In this document: positions 1 to 5,402 of the stretch, in pieces
Layout of the letters: each line of letters starts with the position of its first letter
How positions within the stretch are numbered: the stretch's first letter is position 1
Assembly (NCBI GenBank): GCA_026983895.1
Contig: JALSTF010000074.1
Coordinates: 1 to 17,201 of the forward strand
DNA: 17,201 nt
Reading direction: 5' to 3'
Source of the DNA: Sulfurovum sp.
GTDB taxonomy: Bacteria; Campylobacterota; Campylobacteria; Campylobacterales; Sulfurovaceae
Notes under the pieces: generated by a model
The model's database searches: none
Told to the model about the DNA's origin: nothing
Seen by the model: the letters and a program-made list of their open reading frames with translations, nothing else
Program-made: the position numbers and the translations under genes

Positions 1-1
1 C

Positions 2-811
2 GACCTGAGTGATCCTATCAACCTGATCACTATGATCGGTGCTATTGCCATTGCGGTACTGACGGTAGGTGTAGCAACAAAATACATCAACCAGATGAAA
101 ACAGACACTGCGAAAGGTGAACTTGCGGAAGAGAACTGGGACGGCATCGGTGAGTATAAAAATGAACTTCCAAGCGGTTGGGCATACTCTTTCCTCGGTA
201 CGATTATCTGGGCATTTTGGTATTGGACAGTAGGTTATCCTGTCAATGCCTTCAGTCAGATCGGGCAGTGGAACGAAGAGGTGAAAGCCTACAACAAGAA
301 GTTTGAAGAAACAAACAAGAATGCAGATGCTGCAACACTTCAGGAAATGGGTGAGTCTATCTTCCTCGTACAGTGCGCGCCATGCCACGGTACGACAGGT
401 GACGGACTTTCAGGCAAAGCACATGACTTTGTCGATGGAAGAATTTCCAAGAAGCAAGTACTTGCAGTGATCAAGAACGGTTCAAACCAGCTTGGGTATG
501 CCATGGGTGCAATGCCGCCAATGATGGCGCAGGGTAAAGATGCCGAAGATATCGCAGCATACGTTGCGGGTGGTATGAAAGGCAAGCAGCCTGCGGCATT
601 TGCAACATGTGCATCCTGCCACGGAGCAGACGGGAAAGGCAATGGCGGTACAGCACCGAATATTGCCCAGTATGACGAAAACCTGATCACGCATGTTATT
701 GTACATGGTAAGAAAGGTGCGATCGGTACAATGCCTGCATTCCACGACAGAATGACTCCGGTACAGCTCAAAGCACTCGCAACATATATCAAATCACTGA
801 GAGGAGAGTAA
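2..811 (+). CDS. ccoP: cbb3-type cytochrome c oxidase di-haem subunit CcoP (subunit III), 5' partial
   Basis: CcoP is the di-haem c subunit that passes electrons from cytochrome c to the CcoO/CcoN core of the high-affinity cbb3 oxidase in the inner membrane. Two c-type haem sites are visible: CAPCH at bases 374-388 and CASCH at 608-622, each in a cytochrome c fold with a later Met (the MPP and TMP motifs) as likely axial ligand. Two hydrophobic segments lie ahead of them, near bases 32-95 and 180-240, the usual arrangement for campylobacterial CcoP. The frame is open to the left edge and the residues ahead of the first ATG (DLSDPINLIT) resemble the CcoP N-terminus, so the real start is probably upstream and the ATG at base 32 is internal. 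ccoN, ccoO and ccoQ are expected just upstream. The stop is one base from the next gene, which has a purine-rich RBS at 801-808. Confidence 0.95.
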   Translation, partial: DLSDPINLITMIGAIAIAVLTVGVATKYINQMKTDTAKGELAEENWDGIGEYKNELPSGWAYSFLGTIIWAFWYWTVGYPVNAFSQIGQWNEEVKAYNKKFEETNKNADAATLQEMGESIFLVQCAPCHGTTGDGLSGKAHDFVDGRISKKQVLAVIKNGSNQLGYAMGAMPPMMAQGKDAEDIAAYVAGGMKGKQPAAFATCASCHGADGKGNGGTAPNIAQYDENLITHVIVHGKKGAIGTMPAFHDRMTPVQLKALATYIKSLRGE

Positions 812-812
812 A

Positions 813-1049
813 ATGTCAGCAACTGAAAATACAAACAGAGGCGTTTTTAGTCTCAATGGCGTAACAGGTATGTTGATCGCAACGGTACTTCTTTTGAGTA
901 TCCTCGCATTCCTCACAGTGTGGGGACTCGGTGTACAGCAGAAGTCAGCGACAAACCCTTATGATCCTTCACCGATCATAAGCAATTTGGACAATGTAAA
1001 AGCGATCAGCAAAGACAATGCGCAATTTGCATTCAAAGATGCGAAGTAA
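813..1049 (+). CDS. DUF4006-like small membrane protein of the cco cluster
   Basis: A 78-residue protein with one strong transmembrane helix at about residues 19-40, a polar N-terminus (MSATENTNRGVFSLNGVTG) and a hydrophilic C-terminal tail of about 35 residues. The FSLNGVTGMLIATVLLL pattern is what I recall for DUF4006, a short family encoded next to ccoP in Campylobacterota; this is recognition from memory, not a search. It starts one base after the ccoP stop behind a GAGGAGAG ribosome site, so it is almost certainly co-transcribed and probably co-translated with ccoP. The function is unknown. Position and size suggest an accessory or assembly factor of the cbb3 oxidase. Confidence 0.85.
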   Translation: MSATENTNRGVFSLNGVTGMLIATVLLLSILAFLTVWGLGVQQKSATNPYDPSPIISNLDNVKAISKDNAQFAFKDAK

Positions 1050-1066
1050 TTCATAAAGGATAAAAA

Positions 1067-1168
1067 ATGATTACAATTATGGATAAAGTTCTGGGTTGGG
1101 CAATGTTTGCTACTGCTATTTACACAGCATGGGCTGTCCTTACACCAAACCACCTTTACGTAGGTTAA
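1067..1168 (+). CDS. 33-residue single-helix membrane protein in the cco cluster
   Basis: A very short open frame of 33 codons plus TAA fills the gap between the DUF4006-like gene and the next gene. It starts with ATG at 1067 behind AAAGGA (1055-1060, spacing 6) and ends 3 bases before the ATG at 1172. The product begins MITIMDKVLGWAMFATAIY, has one hydrophobic helix at about residues 8-26 with two Trp residues, and ends LTPNHLYVG. Known small cbb3 subunits (CcoQ, and CcoM of Pseudomonas stutzeri) are also single-helix peptides, so an oxidase-associated role is plausible, but I recognise no family. An alternative start is the internal Met at residue 5. The tight packing, good RBS and helix favour a real gene; conservation was not tested. 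Confidence 0.7.
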   Translation: MITIMDKVLGWAMFATAIYTAWAVLTPNHLYVG

Positions 1169-1171
1169 ACT

Positions 1172-1804
1172 ATGTTCAAAGCACAAGCGAGGTTCGCCTT
1201 GCTTGCTTTGTTACTTCCACTTCTTCTAAATGCAGCACATATTCTCAAAGATGACCTTTTAAGACCTGAAGCTTCAAAACTCATTGAGCAAATGGGAAAT
1301 GAGTTATTCTCGAAAACGGGTTTGAACGAATATGTAGTAGCGACCAATGAAAACTTTCCTGAAAGATTTAATCTGGTAGCGTACAGCAAGAAGTATGAAG
1401 CAAACATGAGCAAGCCGTATGTAGTGTTGATCTTTGCACCCAATGCAGTGATCACGAAGAAGTCCGGGCAGACGGGCAGGGTTGCGATCATTCCTTCGTC
1501 TGAAGCTATGGCAAAACGTTACAGTAAAAGTGATGTCATGGATGCAACGATCGATGTGGTGGCAACAAGAGATAAGAACAGTAAAGAAGATAAATTCAAT
1601 ATTGGGATCGTACAGGGTTTTTCAGAATTGGCAGACGAAATAGCTGCTTCAAAACATGTGAAACTGACAAGTACGATTCCAAATGATACAAGAACGATTA
1701 TAGGCTATGTAAAGATCCTGGTCTATATCGGTACATTTTTTGTGTTGTGGATATTTATTTTACGTCCCATTTGGGTGAGGATAAAAAATGGCAAAAAACA
1801 ATAA
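1172..1804 (+). CDS. Signal-peptide and C-terminally anchored periplasmic protein, TPM-domain-like
   Basis: A 210-residue protein with an N-terminal signal peptide (hydrophobic residues about 8-22, ending near NAA), a periplasmic domain of about 150 residues, and a C-terminal membrane helix at about residues 178-198 followed by a basic tail. The soluble part opens with DDLLRPEASKLIEQMGNEL, then KTGLNEYVVAT, and later has PYVVLIFAPN. This order resembles TPM domains (PF04536), whose members include phosphatases and membrane-complex assembly factors; the match is by eye and moderate. It overlaps the next gene by 17 bases, so the two are translationally linked. Genes of this kind follow ccoP in Campylobacter-type genomes as unnamed membrane or periplasmic proteins. 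A role in cbb3 biogenesis is inferred from context only. The RBS ahead of ATG 1172 is weak, suggesting coupling to the 33-residue gene. Confidence 0.8.
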   Translation: MFKAQARFALLALLLPLLLNAAHILKDDLLRPEASKLIEQMGNELFSKTGLNEYVVATNENFPERFNLVAYSKKYEANMSKPYVVLIFAPNAVITKKSGQTGRVAIIPSSEAMAKRYSKSDVMDATIDVVATRDKNSKEDKFNIGIVQGFSELADEIAASKHVKLTSTIPNDTRTIIGYVKILVYIGTFFVLWIFILRPIWVRIKNGKKQ

Positions 1805-2348
1805 AGAGAAAAGCTACTGGCCCCATATGATATTGGGCTTTCTATTGGTCGGGATCACACTCGGGTACTGGACGGTCAAGTCTGCTACTTCTGCTCCCGT
1901 TCAGGAAGAGAATGAGTATATGCTGAAATACCAAAAAGCAGATTATAACATCAACAAGATACTCAAGAAGAAGATGGCCTTTGATAAAGCCTATCTGATA
2001 GAGATAAAGAATGTTGACATGTTCCTTCCCAAAAAGAACGAAGTGCAGCACCGAAAATTGAAACCGGAGGCGAAACTTGCCCTGGGTATGAACCGTTTCG
2101 TGTATGAGGTCAAAGACAAAGCAACAGGCACACCTGTATCTGATGCGAATGTGACCTTTCTGCTGACACGCCCGCATACGGATAAGGACGATATCAAAGT
2201 AGAGAACGTTCCTTTTGAGGCAGGCAGATATGTAGTCAAGAACATCGATATCAAAAAATCGGGGCGTTACCTTCTGCGCCTTCGTGCCCAGATAGGAGAT
2301 AAAGTCGGATATTCCGATATCCCCGCCTATATCAAACCCTCCGAATAG
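1788..2348 (+). CDS. ccoH: FixH/CcoH-like cbb3 oxidase assembly protein
   Basis: A 186-residue protein with a short basic N-terminus, one membrane helix at about residues 12-30 (WPHMILGFLLVGITLGYW) and a soluble, probably periplasmic domain. The helix start WPxMxxGF, the ENEYMLKYQKADYN segment just outside it, and the block MNRFVYEVKD ... GTPVSDANVTFLLTRP at about residues 101-129 match FixH (PF05751) organisation. FixH/CcoH supports assembly and stability of the cbb3 oxidase in other bacteria. The start at 1788 is set by GTGAGG (1775-1780) and overlaps the preceding gene by 17 bases. It is the last gene of the cco run; the copper transporter CcoI and CcoG, often with FixH, are not in the window. 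The symbol is by family resemblance. Confidence 0.8.
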   Translation: MAKNNKEKSYWPHMILGFLLVGITLGYWTVKSATSAPVQEENEYMLKYQKADYNINKILKKKMAFDKAYLIEIKNVDMFLPKKNEVQHRKLKPEAKLALGMNRFVYEVKDKATGTPVSDANVTFLLTRPHTDKDDIKVENVPFEAGRYVVKNIDIKKSGRYLLRLRAQIGDKVGYSDIPAYIKPSE

Positions 2349-2364
2349 AGAACAGGGAGCATTA

Positions 2365-2419
2365 AGCAGGTAGCAGTTAAGGTTTGCCAAAGGCAACCTG
2401 TGAAAAGTCGCTACCTGCT
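2365..2419. repeat. Nested inverted repeat between the cco cluster and addB
   Basis: The outer arms are perfect 10-base complements: AGCAGGTAGC at 2365-2374 and GCTACCTGCT at 2410-2419. An inner hairpin lies between them: AGGTTTGCC (2380-2388) with GGCAACCT (2392-2399), an 8-pair stem with one bulged T and a 3-base loop. The right arm also starts a direct repeat, GCTACCT twice at 2410-2423. No T-run follows the outer arm immediately, so it is not a textbook intrinsic terminator. It may still end or stabilise the cco transcript, or it may be a copy of a dispersed intergenic repeat; copies elsewhere could not be checked. Confidence 0.6.
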
Positions 2420-2429
2420 ACCTATAATA

Positions 2430-2438
2430 TGCTATACT
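2430..2438 (+). promoter_or_regulatory. Extended -10 promoter of addB, predicting a leaderless transcript
   Basis: TGCTATACT at 2430-2438 is an extended -10 element (TGn plus TATACT). Transcription would begin about 7 bases past its last base, near 2445, with the addB ATG at 2446. There is no Shine-Dalgarno-like purine run in the pyrimidine-rich bases before the ATG. A second -10-like hexamer, TATAAT at 2423-2428, would give a leader of about 11 bases, still without an RBS. The same nine bases recur in the promoter at 4840-4848. Confidence 0.5.
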
Positions 2439-2445
2439 CTTTTTT

Positions 2446-4776
2446 ATGAAACAACTCCATATCTATCCCACATCAAGAGCATTGCGCCGTATCAGTGAAT
2501 CACTGAAGCAGACAGAGGGTTTTTTGCCTACGCTGATGCGCATGGATGAGTTTGAGAAACGTGCAGTACTCATGGAGGGCCGTACGATGGTCGATCCTCT
2601 TCAACGCGTACTTTTGCTTAAAGAAGCTGCCGGCACAAAAGCGTTCGACCGACTCAAAATAGACCGTGATCTTATACATTTCTTTACCAAAAGTGACGCA
2701 TTCTTCAAATTTTTCGAAGAACTTGCTGCAGAAGGGGTGGGATTTGAAACATTGACAGAGGCAGACCCCTATGCGGAATTCGATACGCATATTGCACTTT
2801 TGGAAACCCTGCAGGTACGCTACAAAGAGATCCTTGACGCCCAGGGGCTCACCGACAGGATGTTCCTCCCCGGAAACTACAGACTGAATGTCGGGTTCGT
2901 AAAAGGGTATGACACCATAGAGATTTTCCTCGAAGGATATTTGAGCCGCTTTGAACTGAAACTCCTGGAGCAGATCTCCAGGCATACGCAGCTGATCATA
3001 CATTATGCAACCAGTGCTTTCAACAAAAAAATGCTTGAGCGTTTTGAAGCATACGGCATCACGCTGAAACAAAACACACAAGCGGTTTTCGACCTGGGCA
3101 GTAAAACGGTACTGGATGAGAAGCCCAATGATATGCAGATAACAGCTTCCGTATTTGGTGTAGAAGAACGTGATGAACAGATCGCTTTGGCATTCATGCA
3201 GATAGAAGAGATGGTCCGCTCCGGTATAGCCCCTGAAGCGATCGTACTCATTCTGCCTGATGAAGGGTTTAAAGAACATTTCATGCTCTTTGACAACCTG
3301 AACAATCTGAACTTCGCTATGGGGTATGACTCTATGCAGACACGCAGCTACAAGATGCTTGATGCACTGTACCGGTATTGGCAGAGGCATGACAGTGAGA
3401 GCAGGTATCTCATGGAGAGATACGGCCTGGAAAGAGAGAAGGCCGATCGGTTAAATGTGTCGGGGAAAATAGGTGTGGAACACTTTTTCCGGGCACTTCA
3501 GGACGGAGGGCTTCTTGCGACCGATATGGAAGAGAGGGTAGAGGAGAAGTATCATTATTTTCAGCATCTTTTCAAAAAGGAGGCTATGCCCTGCAAAACC
3601 TGGCTTTTTCTCTGGCTTCAAAGCCTTTCAAAGATCAGCATCGATGATGTACGCGGCGGAAAGATCACGGTGATGGGTGTGCTTGAAACGCGGGGTGTCT
3701 CTTTTGAAGGTGTTGTGATCGTTGACTTTAACGAAGGTATTGTGCCGACATCTTCAAGCAAGGATCTTTTCCTGAACTCAACGGTACGCAAATTTGCCGG
3801 CCTGCCTACACGCCAGGACAGGGAAGCCCTGCAAAAACAATATTACAACAGGCTTTTGCAGCAGGCCGACAAAGCAGTGATCGTCTATAGTACCTCCGAG
3901 AACAGGCTGCCCTCGCGTTTTCTCTATGAACTGGGGCTGCAGGAAACACAACAGCTCAAACCTCCGACAGCACTGCTTTACGCGCAGCCTTCCTGGCTTC
4001 AAGAGGAAGAAGATCCGATCGTCGAGGATTTCAATGCCTTTTCCCAGACCTGGTCAGCATCAAGGCTGAAGACTTTTCTTGAGTGCAAACGCAAATACTA
4101 TTACCGCTATATATGCACCATTAAAGCCAAAGAAGAGGAAGCACTCAATGAAGGGGCATTTTTGCATACCCTTTTGGAACACCTTTATCAGGAGCGGGAC
4201 AGCTATACCGCGCCAGAGGAGCTCACGAAGCGGCTGCATCAGCTGATGGATCGGCTTCTGCCTGAAGAAAATGCCCAGAACCGTTACCGAAAACTGCTTT
4301 GGAAAGAGAAACTCAAAGGTTTTGTGCAAAAAGAGATAGAACATTTCAACGCGTCGTGGCGGGTCGTGGAAAGAGAAGTAGATGTGGCTGGCGAGATAGG
4401 AGGGTTGAAGTTCAAGGGACGTGTAGACCGTATAGACCAGAACAAGACCGATACACTGGTACTGGACTACAAAAGCGGCAAGGTAGAGAAAGAACCCCGA
4501 AAGCTCAATCCTGAGAAGATCACTGATTTTCAGATGAGTATCTATCATCAACTGCTTCAGGGAAGGTATCAAAATATCTCCCTTGCGTTCGTAAAGATAC
4601 TTGACAAAGGAGAAAAACAGCACGTAACCCTGCTTGAAGAACGCAATGCCCTGCTGGCAGAACGGATCATCGAACTGAAACAGACCACTTATTTTACCGC
4701 AGAGAAATGCGAAGATTTAAAACGTTGCAAATATTGTGAATTTGCTTTGATGTGCGGGAGAGGGGAGTATGCATAG
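2446..4776 (+). CDS. addB: AddB-type PD-(D/E)XK nuclease with Fe-S cysteines
   Basis: A 776-residue protein whose C-terminal 230 residues form a RecB/AddB-type nuclease: GRVDRID at residues 658-664, then LDYKSGK with catalytic Asp 674 and Lys 676, then the QMSIYHQLL helix. Four cysteines fit the AddB iron-sulfur clasp: Cys 547 (in LECKRKYYYRY) and Cys 761, 764 and 770 (CxxC-x5-C). The N-terminal two thirds has the look of a superfamily 1 helicase fold, with a GVLETRGVSFEGVVIVDFNEG segment, but no P-loop (GxxxxGK[ST]) is visible, so ATP-driven motor activity is unlikely. In AddAB the B subunit cuts one strand at a DNA end and helps recognise Chi. It is shorter than the roughly 1,160-residue Firmicute AddB. 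AddA lies downstream, separated by a toxin-antitoxin pair. There is no clear RBS; see the promoter at 2430-2438. Confidence 0.88.
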   Translation: MKQLHIYPTSRALRRISESLKQTEGFLPTLMRMDEFEKRAVLMEGRTMVDPLQRVLLLKEAAGTKAFDRLKIDRDLIHFFTKSDAFFKFFEELAAEGVGFETLTEADPYAEFDTHIALLETLQVRYKEILDAQGLTDRMFLPGNYRLNVGFVKGYDTIEIFLEGYLSRFELKLLEQISRHTQLIIHYATSAFNKKMLERFEAYGITLKQNTQAVFDLGSKTVLDEKPNDMQITASVFGVEERDEQIALAFMQIEEMVRSGIAPEAIVLILPDEGFKEHFMLFDNLNNLNFAMGYDSMQTRSYKMLDALYRYWQRHDSESRYLMERYGLEREKADRLNVSGKIGVEHFFRALQDGGLLATDMEERVEEKYHYFQHLFKKEAMPCKTWLFLWLQSLSKISIDDVRGGKITVMGVLETRGVSFEGVVIVDFNEGIVPTSSSKDLFLNSTVRKFAGLPTRQDREALQKQYYNRLLQQADKAVIVYSTSENRLPSRFLYELGLQETQQLKPPTALLYAQPSWLQEEEDPIVEDFNAFSQTWSASRLKTFLECKRKYYYRYICTIKAKEEEALNEGAFLHTLLEHLYQERDSYTAPEELTKRLHQLMDRLLPEENAQNRYRKLLWKEKLKGFVQKEIEHFNASWRVVEREVDVAGEIGGLKFKGRVDRIDQNKTDTLVLDYKSGKVEKEPRKLNPEKITDFQMSIYHQLLQGRYQNISLAFVKILDKGEKQHVTLLEERNALLAERIIELKQTTYFTAEKCEDLKRCKYCEFALMCGRGEYA

Positions 4777-4818
4777 AAAACGATGTTGGTGTGCTTTTCT
4801 TGGCAGATCAGCATAATA

Positions 4819-4848
4819 TTGACAATATCTTGTCATATCTGCTATACT
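4819..4848 (+). promoter_or_regulatory. Promoter with overlapping palindrome for the toxin-antitoxin pair
   Basis: TTGACA at 4819-4824 and TATACT at 4843-4848 are separated by 18 bases, with TG at 4840-4841 making an extended -10. A perfect inverted repeat, TGACAA (4820-4825) and TTGTCA (4830-4835) with a 4-base centre, covers the -35. It is a natural operator for autorepression by the antitoxin. A TGTACA palindrome at 4871-4876, the core of known YefM-YoeB operators, lies just before the antitoxin RBS. Known: YefM-YoeB binds its own promoter in E. coli. Inferred: which palindrome is used here. Confidence 0.65.
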
Positions 4849-4887
4849 ATAAGAGCATCTCTCATAAATATGTACAAGGAGTACCCT

Positions 4888-5139
4888 ATGCAAGCCATTG
4901 TTTATTCAAATGCCAGAAATAATTTACGAAGTCTCATTAACAAAGTCTGTGATGACTTTGATGAGTATCTTATCAGTACCAAAGACAACAAAACAGCTGT
5001 GCTTATCTCCTATGATGAGTATGCGTCCATGAAAGAAACCTTGTATCTTATGTCGTCAAAGACAAACAGGGAGAGACTGGATGAGGCAGTAGAGCAGATA
5101 GAAAGTGCGAACTTTTTTACAAAAGAGATTGATGTATGA
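4888..5139 (+). CDS. yefM: YefM/Phd-family antitoxin
   Basis: An 83-residue antitoxin that should bind and neutralise the YoeB-like toxin encoded next and repress the shared promoter. The N-terminal half has the Phd/YefM fold: MQAIVYSNARNNLRSLINKV, then TKDNKTAVLISYDEYASMKET, close to E. coli YefM in order and spacing. The C-terminal half is the acidic, flexible toxin-binding region ending in FFTKEIDV. The start at 4888 is chosen because AAGGAG (4876-4881) precedes it at 6 bases and family members start here. The frame is open back to 4783, but that extension would cover the promoter. It overlaps the toxin by 4 bases (ATGA), typical of an antitoxin-toxin operon. Codon use looks more AT-rich than the flanking addB and addA genes, consistent with acquisition, but I did not calculate it. 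Confidence 0.92.
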   Translation: MQAIVYSNARNNLRSLINKVCDDFDEYLISTKDNKTAVLISYDEYASMKETLYLMSSKTNRERLDEAVEQIESANFFTKEIDV

Positions 5140-5402
5140 TACTGGGTTTTTCGGATAACGGGTGGGAAGACTATACGTATTGGGCACAACACGATAAAAA
5201 GATACTCAAAAGAATCAACCTGCTGTTGAGGGATATCAAACGAAATCCACATGATGCAGAAGGTATAGGCAGACCAGAAAGACTCAAAGAAAACTATAGC
5301 GGATATATGTCACGGCGAATTACGACTGAACATAGGCTTGTGTATAAAGTGATGGATGATTTGATCGTTGTGGCACAGTGCCGGTTTCATTATGAGAAGT
5401 AA
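5136..5402 (+). CDS. yoeB: YoeB-family ribosome-dependent mRNA interferase toxin
   Basis: An 88-residue toxin of the Txe/YoeB family, which enters the ribosomal A site and cleaves mRNA. It aligns by eye with the 84-residue E. coli YoeB along its full length: W10, DYxYW at 12-16, DKKILKRIN at 20-28, GRPERLKEN at 45-53, SGYMSRRITTEHRLVY at 55-70 and CRFHY at 82-86. The catalytic set Glu46, Arg65, His83 and Tyr84 of E. coli maps to Glu 48, Arg 67, His 85 and Tyr 86, all present, so the toxin looks intact. Its start overlaps the antitoxin stop. Its TAA (5400-5402) directly abuts the ATG of addA, so the toxin, antitoxin and addA should share a transcript. Confidence 0.93.
   Translation: MILGFSDNGWEDYTYWAQHDKKILKRINLLLRDIKRNPHDAEGIGRPERLKENYSGYMSRRITTEHRLVYKVMDDLIVVAQCRFHYEK

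Noticed and set aside
2500..3390. Long antisense frame opposite addB (and similar ones opposite addA, the binding protein and the permeases)
   Set aside because: They lie opposite strongly conserved coding sequence, have no RBS or family resemblance, and are explained by codon-pattern shadowing.
4769..4816. 15-residue frame with a purine-rich stretch at the end of addB, possibly a relic of an old addA start
   Set aside because: The peptide does not resemble the AddA N-terminus, and the purine run encodes addB's own last residues.
4783..4887. Upstream extension of the antitoxin frame to an ATG at 4783
   Set aside because: It would run through the promoter and operator, has no RBS, and the added residues do not resemble YefM; ATG 4888 has AAGGAG and matches the family start.
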